DNA from: Mucispirillum schaedleri
Lineage (GTDB): Bacteria; Chrysiogenota; Deferribacteres; Deferribacterales; Mucispirillaceae
Reading direction: 5' to 3'
Assembly (NCBI GenBank): GCA_949287985.1
Contig: CASEIN010000017.1
Span: 1-64,000, forward strand
DNA: 64,000 bases
Part shown: piece after piece, positions 35,176 through 43,683 of the stretch
Layout of the letters: every line of letters starts with the position of its first letter
Numbering within the stretch: the first letter of the stretch is position 1
Notes under the pieces: model-generated
The model's database searches: none
What the model saw: only the letters and a program-made list of their open reading frames with translations
Told to the model about the DNA's origin: nothing
Position numbers and translations under genes: made by a program

Positions 35176-35928
35176 TTAGATTCCAAAGCCGTATTTTTTA
35201 TATATTTTTTTCGCTTCATCACTTATTAAAAAGTTATAAAGTTTTTTCACTTCATTATTTGCATTTTCTTTGATAACAGCAATAGGATAGCTAATATCAT
35301 CATGAGTATTTTCTGGAAATTCTGCCACTACTTTTACATTTTTATCAGCAATAGCATCAGTTGCAAAAACTACCCCTAATAATGCCTCACCCCTTGAAAC
35401 AAAAGCTAAAGCATCACGAACATTAGCAGCTGTTACAATATTTTTTTGTAAAGACGACCAGTAACCAAGTTTTGTAAAAGCCTGCTTTGCATATTCACCA
35501 GCAGGAACACTTTCAGGTGCTCCAATTACTAATTTCTCATTTTTTAAAATAGAAGCAAAATCAATTTTTTTACTAAAATCTGCTGTAATATTATTTTTCT
35601 TATGTGTTATTAATACAAGCCTGTTTTTAACTAAATTTTTACGAGTAGATTTTTCAATTAAATTACTTTTTTCCAGATTATTCATCCATTTTTGGTTTGC
35701 AGATATAAAAATACCAGCTGGAGCACCAGATTGTATCTGTTTCACTAAAGCACCAGAAGAACCATAACTGCCAACAGCATTGCCACCTTTCTTATTATAA
35801 ACGGAAAGCACTTCATTTATCATATTTGTAGTAGATGCGGCAGCAAAAACAGTTACTTTCTCTGCTGCAAATATTACTTGTGGTAATAAAAATGTAAAAA
35901 CTAAAATACTTATTAAAAACTTTCTCAT
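35176..35928 (-). CDS. modA: Molybdate-binding periplasmic protein ModA
   Basis: A 250-residue substrate-binding protein. A Sec signal peptide (MRKFLISILVFTFLLPQVIF, cut after FAA near residue 22) leads into VTVFAAASTTNMINEVLSVY, GSSGALVKQIQSGAPAGIFI and FVSRGEALLGVVFATDAIA, the conserved ModA segments including the oxyanion-binding Ser/Ala loops. GGAGGT precedes the ATG. First gene of modABC. A palindrome of ModE-box type lies about 110 bases upstream. Confidence 0.95.
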   Translation of the reverse strand: MRKFLISILVFTFLLPQVIFAAEKVTVFAAASTTNMINEVLSVYNKKGGNAVGSYGSSGALVKQIQSGAPAGIFISANQKWMNNLEKSNLIEKSTRKNLVKNRLVLITHKKNNITADFSKKIDFASILKNEKLVIGAPESVPAGEYAKQAFTKLGYWSSLQKNIVTAANVRDALAFVSRGEALLGVVFATDAIADKNVKVVAEFPENTHDDISYPIAVIKENANNEVKKLYNFLISDEAKKIYKKYGFGI

Positions 35929-36031
35929 ATATGACCTCCAAAATATATACTTCGTAATATATTTTTTTATATATAAAAAGTCAATAAAATTTTTACTTTA
36001 TATATTTTTTAATATTTTTTTAATTTTTATA

Positions 36032-36060
36032 TTGACACGTTATATTTTTTATAATATAAC
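36032..36060 (+). promoter_or_regulatory. Plus-strand promoter overlapping the ModE-like box
   Basis: TTGACA at 36032-36037, 17-base spacer, TATAAC at 36055-36060. It faces away from modA and would start an RNA near 36067. The spacer and the -10 hexamer lie inside the palindrome at 36038-36061, a repressor position. Confidence 0.65.
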
Positions 36061-36061
36061 G
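36038..36061. promoter_or_regulatory. ModE-type operator
   Basis: CGTTATAT at 36038-36045 and ATATAACG at 36054-36061 form a perfect inverted repeat with an 8-base A+T spacer, closely matching the CGNTATATA...TATATANCG pattern of ModE boxes. It stands upstream of modA. No modE gene is present in the window, so the regulator is inferred from the site. Confidence 0.75.
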
Positions 36062-36066
36062 ATATT

Positions 36067-36150
36067 AGATAGTTAAAATTATTTTACCTATTCTACTTCC
36101 AAATTTTGCTTAATCCTCTACTAATCCTCCCAATTGGTAGAGGTTTTTTT
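36067..36150 (+). ncRNA. Putative small RNA of about 84 bases with a CCTCCCA loop
   Basis: It runs from the promoter at 36032-36060 to a terminator whose stem is CCTCTACTAAT / ATTGGTAGAGG (11 bp with one G-T pair) and whose 7-base loop is CCTCCCA, followed by T7 (36144-36150). No reading frame of note. metN has its own promoter-like sequence further on (TTGACT at 36181), so this looks like a separate transcript, not a leader. The loop is complementary to GGAGG ribosome-binding sites. The RNA is inferred from promoter plus terminator only. Confidence 0.5.
36115..36150 (+). terminator. Terminator of the putative small RNA
   Basis: 11-bp stem 36115-36125 / 36133-36143 with loop CCTCCCA and seven T. 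It lies about 95 bases before metN. Confidence 0.88.
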
Positions 36151-36244
36151 ATAATTAATTTTAAATTATCATTTTTTTTATTGACTGAAAGAGTAAGAAT
36201 ATATAAAGTAAAAAAGTTATTTTCTCTTGGAGCATTATAATAAA

Positions 36245-36988
36245 ATGATTAAAATTGAAAATCTTTCTAAAGAGTTTAATGGAAAAAATGGTAAGGTAAA
36301 AGCACTAAACAATATAAACCTTGAGTTAAATGATGGTGATATTTTTGGTATTATAGGCATGAGTGGTGCTGGAAAATCTACTCTTTTAAGATGTATTACT
36401 CTATTAGAAAGACCAGATAGTGGCAGCATATATATTGGTGGCAGTGATATTTTAAAGCTTAGCCCAAAAGAATTAAGAAGTGCAAGGGGTAAAATGGGTG
36501 TAGTGTTCCAAAACTATAATCTTTTAATGCAGGAAACAGTTGCAAAAAATGTTGCGTTTCCTATGGAGATTGCAGGCAGTCCAAAACATGAAATAAAAGA
36601 AAGAGTGGCTTCTCTTTTAGATTTAGTTCAAATTGGAGATAAAGCATCATTTTATCCTGCTCAGCTTTCAGGTGGTCAAAGGCAAAGGGTGGCTATTGCA
36701 AGGGCTTTAGCAACAAGACCAGAGGCACTGCTTTGTGATGAGCCTACTAGTGCATTAGATGTACTTACTACAAAACAAGTGCTTACTTTATTAAAAGAAA
36801 TTAATGAAAAATTAAATACTACTATTATAATTATTACCCATGAAATGTCTGCAGTTAAAGCAATATGTAATAAAGTTGCAGTTATTGATGATGGCTGCTT
36901 TGTAGAAATGGGCGATACAAAAGAAGTTTTTTCAAACCCTAAAAGCTCTGTTACAAAAATGCTTTTAGGGGAAGATTTAAGGATATAA
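36245..36988 (+). CDS. metN: Methionine ABC transporter ATP-binding protein MetN (no NIL domain)
   Basis: A 247-residue ATPase. Walker A GMSGAGKST near residue 39, Q loop VFQNYNLL, signature LSGGQRQRVAIARALA, Walker B ALLCDEPTSALD and the switch His in IIITHEM are all present. The MetN assignment rests on synteny with MetI and MetQ-like genes and on overall similarity. Typical MetN proteins are about 340 residues with a C-terminal NIL/ACT-like domain that gives transinhibition by methionine; this one ends at LLGEDLRI without it. Start ATG 36245; GGAG lies 12 bases upstream, a little far. Confidence 0.9.
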   Translation: MIKIENLSKEFNGKNGKVKALNNINLELNDGDIFGIIGMSGAGKSTLLRCITLLERPDSGSIYIGGSDILKLSPKELRSARGKMGVVFQNYNLLMQETVAKNVAFPMEIAGSPKHEIKERVASLLDLVQIGDKASFYPAQLSGGQRQRVAIARALATRPEALLCDEPTSALDVLTTKQVLTLLKEINEKLNTTIIIITHEMSAVKAICNKVAVIDDGCFVEMGDTKEVFSNPKSSVTKMLLGEDLRI

Positions 36989-36990
36989 TT

Positions 36991-37662
36991 ATGGAAGCTT
37001 TTTTTAATGTATATGGCAGCCTGCTTTTAGATTCTACATTAGAAACACTTTATATGACTTTTATTGCAACACTTTTTTCATATATTTTAGGTGTTCCTTT
37101 AGGTGTTATATTATCTGTTACTAAAAAAGGTGCTATTGCTTCATCACCTTCTTTTAACAGTGTAGCTGGCTGGATAGTAAATATTGTTAGAAGTGTTCCT
37201 TTTATTATTCTCATGGTGTTTGTAATACCTTTTACAAGGCTTGTTACAGGCTCATCTATTGGTCTTAATGCTGCTATTGTCCCATTAATTATAGCAGCTA
37301 CCCCATTTGTAGCTAGGATTGTGGAACAAAGCCTTGAAGAAGTGGACAGAGGGTTAATAGAAGCAGCTAAATGTATGGGTGCAACAGATATACAGATTAT
37401 TACAAAAGTTATGCTAAAAGAAAGCAGACCATCACTAATTCGTGGGCTTTCCATAAGCACAATTACTATACTTAGTTATTCTGCTATTACAGGCAGTATT
37501 GGTGCTGGTGGTCTTGGAGATATGGCTATTAGGTATGGTTATCAGCAGTATATTGATTCTGTTATGTATGCTACCGTTATTTTACTTGTTATTATTGTAG
37601 TTTTAATCCAATGGTTATGTAATATATGGGCTTTTAAAGCTGATAAAAGAAATAGAAATTAA
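36991..37662 (+). CDS. metI: Methionine ABC transporter permease MetI
   Basis: A 223-residue permease with about five transmembrane helices. MetI-family segments are TLYMTFIATLFSYILGVPLG, NIVRSVPFIILMVFVIPFTR, the coupling motif GLIEAAKCMGATDIQIITKV and SYSAITGSIGAGGLGDMAIR. It starts 2 bases after metN and is followed after 17 bases by metQ. Confidence 0.94.
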   Translation: MEAFFNVYGSLLLDSTLETLYMTFIATLFSYILGVPLGVILSVTKKGAIASSPSFNSVAGWIVNIVRSVPFIILMVFVIPFTRLVTGSSIGLNAAIVPLIIAATPFVARIVEQSLEEVDRGLIEAAKCMGATDIQIITKVMLKESRPSLIRGLSISTITILSYSAITGSIGAGGLGDMAIRYGYQQYIDSVMYATVILLVIIVVLIQWLCNIWAFKADKRNRN

Positions 37663-37679
37663 TAATTTTGGGGGAATGT

Positions 37680-38483
37680 ATGAAAAAAATACTTCTTATA
37701 TTAACAGCGTTTTTAATGCTGATTACAGGCTGTAAAAAACAGGCAGCAAATGATGATACAATTATCATAGGTGCTTCACCTACTCCACATGCTGAAATTT
37801 TAAAATTTGCTATGCCATATTTTGAAGAAGCAGGCATTAAAGTAAAAATTCATGAAATGAACGACTATATTATACCAAATACTGCTCTTGATAGTAATGA
37901 TATCCAAGCAAACTATATGCAGCATGAACCATATTTAATCAATTTTAATGAGAAAAATAAACTTCAAAATAAACTTGTTTCTGCTGGTAAAATCCATTTT
38001 GAACCATTAGGTATATATGCAGGAAAAAGTAATGACCTTAAAAATATTAAAAATGGTGCAATAATTGGAATACCAAGCGACCCTACAAATGGTGCTAGAG
38101 CATTACTTTTACTTGACAGTTTAAATATTTTAAAAATAAACAAAGATAAAGGTTTTGAAGCAACAGAACTTGATATTACTGAAAATCCAAATAATATTAA
38201 AATAAAAGCATTAGAGGCAGCTCAACTTCCTGTTAGCCTGCCAGATATGGATTTTGCAGTTATTAACGGTAACTATGCTCTTGGTGCTGGTGTGCTTGAT
38301 AAAGTTTTAACTACAGAATCAAGTGATTCTAAATCTGCTGAAACTTTTGGTAACATTATTGCTGTTAAAGAAAAAGACTTACAAGATGAAAGAATTAAAA
38401 AAATAGTAGAAATACTTAAAAGTGAACCTGTAAAGAAATTTATTAGTGATAAATATAAAGGTGTTGTTCTACCTTTAAATTAA
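37680..38483 (+). CDS. metQ: Methionine-binding lipoprotein MetQ
   Basis: A 267-residue NlpA/MetQ-family lipoprotein with signal MKKILLILTAFLMLITGCKK (lipobox LITGC, Cys18). The mature part shows IIIGASPTPHAEILKFAMPY, NYMQHEPYLINFN, IGIPSDPTNGARALLLLDSL and DFAVINGNYALGAGV, all typical. GGGGG precedes ATG 37680; the frame is open to a TTG at 37668 but that lies inside the Shine-Dalgarno. Last gene of metNIQ. Specificity for methionine versus another amino acid is by family inference. Confidence 0.93.
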   Translation: MKKILLILTAFLMLITGCKKQAANDDTIIIGASPTPHAEILKFAMPYFEEAGIKVKIHEMNDYIIPNTALDSNDIQANYMQHEPYLINFNEKNKLQNKLVSAGKIHFEPLGIYAGKSNDLKNIKNGAIIGIPSDPTNGARALLLLDSLNILKINKDKGFEATELDITENPNNIKIKALEAAQLPVSLPDMDFAVINGNYALGAGVLDKVLTTESSDSKSAETFGNIIAVKEKDLQDERIKKIVEILKSEPVKKFISDKYKGVVLPLN

Positions 38484-38501
38484 TTGAAAAAGGAGAGTAT
38501 T

Positions 38502-39653
38502 ATGGCAAATATTGAAGAATATCTTTTATGGCGTGGTGATTTAACAGTTCAGCAGGCACCATTTAATAATGTGGATAACTTAATACTCTCCAATCTTTCA
38601 TACCTTGTTTTTAAAGGTATAGTGCCTGAACTTGGAAATCAAAAACCATCATTTTTAGACAAAATAACATCGCTTTTCAAATCAGATGATGAAAGCCATA
38701 TGCAGTATATAACTGTGCATGATGCCATTGCAGCCATGAATTTAGCTACAGAAGGAAAAGACAGAATACGTGTTTCCCAGGATATTCAAATGGGTATAAA
38801 ATTAGCCCAGACAAAGCGTTTTGGTAACATGAAATTAATGTGCTATGTGGATAAATATGATGAAAGCATAGAAACTCAATTTGCAGCAATTACTATCTTA
38901 ATGGAAGATAAAACAGCATACATTGCATTTCGTGGCACAGATACAAGCCTTATAGGCTGGAAAGAAGACTTTAACATGAGTTTTATGGACCAAGTCCCTG
39001 CGCAAAAACTGGCACTTTCATATTTAAAAGATGTAGCATCAATTATTAAATGCCCTTTAAGAGTTGGCGGTCACTCTAAAGGTGGTAATTTAGCAGTTTA
39101 CTCATCACTTTATGCTGGAAAAGATGTTCAGGATAGAATTATAAATATTTACAATAATGACGGTCCCGGCTTTAAATCAAGTGTTCTGCAAACTGAAGAA
39201 TATAAGCAAATACAACAAAAAATTGATACTATTATACCACAGACTTCCATTATTGGTATGCTTTTAGAACATGAAGAAGAATATATTGTTATTAAAAGTA
39301 ATGAAACACTTATCATGCAGCATGACCCATATTCATGGGAAGTGCTAGGTCCTGATTTTATTAAAATGAAAGAAACCACATCAAGCTCTCATTTTATAGA
39401 TACTACCCTTAGAAACTGGCTTAATGATATGGATAGTGAAAAAAGGGAAAAATTTGTTGATATATTATGGGAAGTGCTTGGGGCTACTAAAGCAAAAACT
39501 TTTACAGAAATGGCAGAAAGCCTTTTTGCCAATGCTGTAAAAATTGGCAAAAAAATAAATAATTTAGACGCTGAATCTAAAGAAGTGCTTTCCACAGCCC
39601 TTTCTATGCTTATAAAAAGTGCTAAAAATGCAATACTTGCAGGGTTTAAATAA
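38502..39653 (+). CDS. DUF2974-type alpha/beta-hydrolase (Mbeg1-like)
   Basis: A 383-residue cytosolic hydrolase-fold protein. Residues near 135-205 read AFRGTDTSLIGWKEDFNMSF, then RVGGHSKGGNLAVYSSLYAG, which holds the lipase-type nucleophile elbow GHSKGG and the family's YNNDGPGF segment. The N-terminus (YLLWRGDLTVQQAPFNNVDN, LSYLVFKG) is also characteristic of DUF2974. The substrate is unknown. AAGGAG lies 6 bases before ATG 38502. It follows metQ by 18 bases and might be read through from it. Confidence 0.85.
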   Translation: MANIEEYLLWRGDLTVQQAPFNNVDNLILSNLSYLVFKGIVPELGNQKPSFLDKITSLFKSDDESHMQYITVHDAIAAMNLATEGKDRIRVSQDIQMGIKLAQTKRFGNMKLMCYVDKYDESIETQFAAITILMEDKTAYIAFRGTDTSLIGWKEDFNMSFMDQVPAQKLALSYLKDVASIIKCPLRVGGHSKGGNLAVYSSLYAGKDVQDRIINIYNNDGPGFKSSVLQTEEYKQIQQKIDTIIPQTSIIGMLLEHEEEYIVIKSNETLIMQHDPYSWEVLGPDFIKMKETTSSSHFIDTTLRNWLNDMDSEKREKFVDILWEVLGATKAKTFTEMAESLFANAVKIGKKINNLDAESKEVLSTALSMLIKSAKNAILAGFK

Positions 39654-39725
39654 GTAACTTATTATATATGCATGGTTATAATATTTTAACACATGCATAT
39701 ATTTTAATATTTTATGCTATCAAAT

Positions 39726-40640
39726 TTATTTATTGTTTTCATAGGCTTCTTTTAGCCGTTTAGAAAAAAACTTCCTTGCATCAGGTGTTATTATTTTAAA
39801 ATGTGGAGCATAGGGCATAAGTTCCATAAAAAGCGCCATATAGTTATAAACTACTACTCTTATAACAAAAGGTTCTTCTGATATTATCTTCATATTTTTA
39901 AGTATTGGTCTGTCTATAAAATATTCTTTAACATAATCATCAAGTTCAATATCAACAGATAATTCTTCTTTTCCAAACCAAATAGATGTGGTATTATCCA
40001 CCATTTTTTTTGCTTCATCACTTATTTTAATACTTTTCTCACCAGTTAATGATATATCTTTTATATAATCTATACGGTATGCTCGCACTTCCTCATTATC
40101 TTTAAAACCAATTAAATACCAAAAACCATTGTAAAACATTATTTTATATGGTGATGTTACCTTTTCTTTATTATCTTTTATATATATAAATTTAATTTTT
40201 AATGTTTTATATTTTACAAAATGCTCTATATCTTCAATTGTTTGCTCTATTTTATCATAATTAATTGATGAAGTTTCTAAAACTTGAATGGCAGATGTTA
40301 AATTCTGCAAATTAAATAGAGTAAGATATTTATCAATAGCATCATACCTTGTTTCTGGAAAAAGTGCCCTTGCATATTGAAGTAATGTTGTTGTTAAATA
40401 TGAATCATCTCTTTTTACAATAGAATACATATTAGATTTATTTAATAAAGAATAGCTTCCATCATCATTTTTTTTAATATCCATGTTATCCATAGCATCT
40501 TTTAAATACCGTTGTGCACTACGTTTACTCATTCCAGTATGCTTTACTATATCATCTGAAGTTACTGAATTATTTATTAAAAATAACTCTATTATTGTAA
40601 AAAGTTTACTTATAACCCTTTCACCATCTTTTACACGCAT
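39726..40640 (-). CDS. WYL-domain transcriptional regulator
   Basis: A 304-residue regulator with an N-terminal helix-turn-helix (about residues 1-55: SDDIVKHTGMSKRSAQRYLK) and a WYL ligand-sensing domain (YNGFWYLIGFKDNEEVRAYR then IDYIKDISLTG), where the usual WYL triad reads WYL in GFWYLIG. A C-terminal WCX-like part follows (VVVYNYMALFMELMPY). WYL regulators sense nucleotides or nucleic acids and often control stress or defence genes; no target is evident here. ATG 40640 has GAGGTG upstream. Confidence 0.88.
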   Translation of the reverse strand: MRVKDGERVISKLFTIIELFLINNSVTSDDIVKHTGMSKRSAQRYLKDAMDNMDIKKNDDGSYSLLNKSNMYSIVKRDDSYLTTTLLQYARALFPETRYDAIDKYLTLFNLQNLTSAIQVLETSSINYDKIEQTIEDIEHFVKYKTLKIKFIYIKDNKEKVTSPYKIMFYNGFWYLIGFKDNEEVRAYRIDYIKDISLTGEKSIKISDEAKKMVDNTTSIWFGKEELSVDIELDDYVKEYFIDRPILKNMKIISEEPFVIRVVVYNYMALFMELMPYAPHFKIITPDARKFFSKRLKEAYENNK

Positions 40641-40747
40641 AATGCACCTCATATATTTTATTAATATATGATAAAAACATTAAACGTCAATAGATGTCGC
40701 TATAAATTAATTCTTTTAAATAATCTAATATTAATATATATTGCAGT

Positions 40748-42439
40748 ATGAAGTATATTAATAAAATTCCAAAAACATATATATTTATAATTTTAATGAT
40801 TTTTGCTGCATTTATATACCCTTACTATCCACTTGCTTTCATTGCAGCAGCTTCTATTGCTTTATTTATAACAATAAAAACACCTTTAAATCTACTGTTT
40901 ATTACAATGTTTCTTATAATTCATATATCTTATAATTCATTTTTTATAGTTGTTGATGTGGTAGAATATGAAAAAATAAACAGCGTGCAGTTTGGCAGTG
41001 GAAAAATATATCTTGATAAAAGCTATAAAGTTGCTCAAGGTGATTTATTATTTGGTAAGTTCATAGTAGATAAAGAAAAATCAAAACCATTTTTCAAGCC
41101 AGTCTATAAAAATATTTCAAAAATATCCATTATTCAAGTGCCTGTCATTACAGATATTTTAAAATTTAGGAAAAATATATCTGATTATATATTTTTTTCA
41201 TCAGGTGGTAAAATAAGTGTTGCTCAAGCATTAATTTTAGGGGATAAAACATATATTAGTGATGATTTAAAAGATGCCTATACCATATCTGGTCTTTTTC
41301 ATTTACTTTCTATGAGCGGCAGCCATGTGGCAATAGTAACAGCCATATTTTTAACCACTCTTTTATTTCTGCCTGTAAAAATCAGGTTTATATTTGCAAG
41401 TTTTGGAGCATTATTTTTAATACTGCTTGGTGGGTTTAATGTTACTGTTATACGTGCTTCCATATTTGCTTCTATTATAATGATGGCTTATGTTTTTGAT
41501 ATAAAGGTGAACTCTAAAAAATTTATTCTTTTCATAGCAGGTCTTTTTCTGCTTGTATCTCCACTTTCATTGCAGGATATATCATTTTTAATGTCCTTTG
41601 GTGCAGTTTTTGGTATTATTTATATGATGCAGGCAGGATTTGGTATTATAAAAACATCATTATTAACAGGTGTTGCAGCTACTTTAATAACTGCTCCCCT
41701 TGCATTATATGTTTTTGGAACTACTAACCATTTAAGTATTTTATCTACTATGATAATTTCCCCTGTAATATATATGCATATTTTATTTTCCATATTTGCT
41801 TTAATTGCCCCAGATTTAGCATCTGCCCCACTATTAATAATTGAAACAATTTCAAATAATATGGTATTTTTCCTAGCTAAAGTTACATATTTTGCTTTTA
41901 TATTTAAAACTATTCCTTTATGGCTTTTAATATTTACTATACTTTTTATAATTATTACACTGCTTATACCAAATAAATTAAAATTTCTATCTGCCCTTTC
42001 ACTTTTAATTATATTCTACCCTGCAAAAAGTCCACATGAGTATAATTTTTTATACTTAACACCTAGGGATAAAGGGTTTATAATATATAAAAATGGCAGT
42101 AGAGAAATATTTTACCAGGGAAGTGAAGCATCATTTAGATATAGATTTATGCCCTTAGTAGCAGAATATGGATATAAGACATTTCATAAGGGTGAAATAC
42201 GAGTATTTGGTGGTAAAAATAATTTTATTAAAATAAAAAATATTACAAGAAATAATTTTACAAACCTGTGCTTAAATGAATTAAATAAAGAGTGTGCATA
42301 TTTTTATCATACCCGTTCAAACAGTATAAAAGAAAAAGATATAGATAACAAAACACTACACATTATATGGAAAAATAAAGTAAAGGATAAATCTATTATA
42401 GAGCTTGAAAGCTTTGGTAAAAATTATGTAATAAATTAA
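40748..42439 (+). CDS. comEC: ComEC/Rec2-type DNA-uptake channel protein
   Basis: A 563-residue polytopic membrane protein with the ComEC competence domain: QALILGDKTYISDDLKDAYT, GLFHLLSMSGSHVAIVTAIF and MSFGAVFGIIYM. ComEC conducts single-stranded DNA across the inner membrane in natural transformation. The N-terminal OB-like part is short. The usual C-terminal metallo-beta-lactamase domain is missing; only about 130 residues follow the last helix. No other competence gene is in the window, and no clear Shine-Dalgarno precedes ATG 40748. Confidence 0.85.
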   Translation: MKYINKIPKTYIFIILMIFAAFIYPYYPLAFIAAASIALFITIKTPLNLLFITMFLIIHISYNSFFIVVDVVEYEKINSVQFGSGKIYLDKSYKVAQGDLLFGKFIVDKEKSKPFFKPVYKNISKISIIQVPVITDILKFRKNISDYIFFSSGGKISVAQALILGDKTYISDDLKDAYTISGLFHLLSMSGSHVAIVTAIFLTTLLFLPVKIRFIFASFGALFLILLGGFNVTVIRASIFASIIMMAYVFDIKVNSKKFILFIAGLFLLVSPLSLQDISFLMSFGAVFGIIYMMQAGFGIIKTSLLTGVAATLITAPLALYVFGTTNHLSILSTMIISPVIYMHILFSIFALIAPDLASAPLLIIETISNNMVFFLAKVTYFAFIFKTIPLWLLIFTILFIIITLLIPNKLKFLSALSLLIIFYPAKSPHEYNFLYLTPRDKGFIIYKNGSREIFYQGSEASFRYRFMPLVAEYGYKTFHKGEIRVFGGKNNFIKIKNITRNNFTNLCLNELNKECAYFYHTRSNSIKEKDIDNKTLHIIWKNKVKDKSIIELESFGKNYVIN

Positions 42440-42440
42440 T

Positions 42441-43550
42441 TTATCTTGCTTTGCTTCGCGAATATATTAGAAATACAGAAATAACTAAAAATAGTATAAG
42501 AGGTCCAAAAGTTGCAGTAACTGGTGATAATGCCCCTTTATCCCCTAATGATTTACCAATGGTTTGAGAAATTATAAAAACAAGTGCAAACGTAAATGTA
42601 ATGGTAGCATTTTTTACTATCGAATAATTTCTTGAAAAATTAATTGAAATTGGAAATAAAAATATTACTAAAACAATAACTGATAATGCAGAAGCAATTT
42701 TAAAATAAAGGTTTATCTCATAGGTTGAACTATTTATACCCTTGCTTTTGCTTATTTGTATCATAGTATATAATTCTTTAGGTGTTAATGCTTTTTCATT
42801 TGTAGTGGAAAGGCTTACCATTTGGTCCCAAATACTCGTTCCTTCTCTTAGAACTCTTGATTTAATATAAGATATTTCTGGTGGATTTTTAGATATATTG
42901 CTGACAGTAATATTATCTGCCACCCATTCATTTTTATTACCATTTGTATTGTTTTCCTGTTTTGAAATAACATCTATTTTAACAATATATTTTACTGAAT
43001 TATTATCTAAAAAATATTCCGTAACATTATACACTTTCTTATCAGTAATAGAAACAAAACCAATATTAGAAATAACTTTATCACTGCCTACAAACCAAGT
43101 ATTATTAAAACCTGTTAATGAATTTGTAGTAACACCCGATTTTAGTCTACTTAATTCACTATCTTTATAGACTCTTGCTTCTGGCACAACTTTATATTCA
43201 ATATAAAGCATAATGGCTGATAATGCTATGCCTATAAGTAAAAATGGAATAACTAGTTTTCCAACAGAGCCACCTATTGTCATATAAGCAAGCAGTTCAT
43301 TGGAACGCATTAATATAAGCATTGTAACCATTACTGCTAAAGCTGCAATAATAGGCACAACTTTATTAACATCTATTAATGATGATGCTGCAGCTATGGA
43401 AACAAGTTCTTGTGATGTATATTCGGTTTCAGAAAGAGAAACTGATAGTGTCCAGATAGATGAAAGCACTAAAAGCATTAAAATCAAAAGTGCAACAAAA
43501 AATAAGTATTTTAAAAAGGTTTTGATTGTATATACATAAAAACTGTTCAT
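42441..43550 (-). CDS. LptF/LptG (YjgP/YjgQ) family lipopolysaccharide-export permease
   Basis: A 369-residue protein with the YjgP/YjgQ plan: transmembrane helices near residues 10-35, 60-80 and 98-118, a periplasmic jellyroll domain (about 125-260), then three more helices (about 270-365). The segment TMLILMRSNELLAYMTIGGS is the family coupling helix. In the Lpt system LptF and LptG pair with LptB to extract lipopolysaccharide. I cannot tell LptF from LptG, and the partner is outside the window. Convergent with comEC, 1 base apart. Confidence 0.85.
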   Translation of the reverse strand: MNSFYVYTIKTFLKYLFFVALLILMLLVLSSIWTLSVSLSETEYTSQELVSIAAASSLIDVNKVVPIIAALAVMVTMLILMRSNELLAYMTIGGSVGKLVIPFLLIGIALSAIMLYIEYKVVPEARVYKDSELSRLKSGVTTNSLTGFNNTWFVGSDKVISNIGFVSITDKKVYNVTEYFLDNNSVKYIVKIDVISKQENNTNGNKNEWVADNITVSNISKNPPEISYIKSRVLREGTSIWDQMVSLSTTNEKALTPKELYTMIQISKSKGINSSTYEINLYFKIASALSVIVLVIFLFPISINFSRNYSIVKNATITFTFALVFIISQTIGKSLGDKGALSPVTATFGPLILFLVISVFLIYSRSKAR

Positions 43551-43683
43551 ATGCAATACTAATATAATTATATATTTTTTTCAACGATTACTTTTATTTA
43601 TACTGATTTATAAGACATATTAGATATACTTTTATTATTGAAAATAACATAATAATACTGTATAAAATTCTACAGGAGGAAAT

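Noticed and set aside
36067-36150. SAM riboswitch or T-box controlling metNIQ
   Set aside because: The segment is too short, lacks the SAM-I and T-box core motifs, and metN has its own promoter-like sequence downstream of the terminator.
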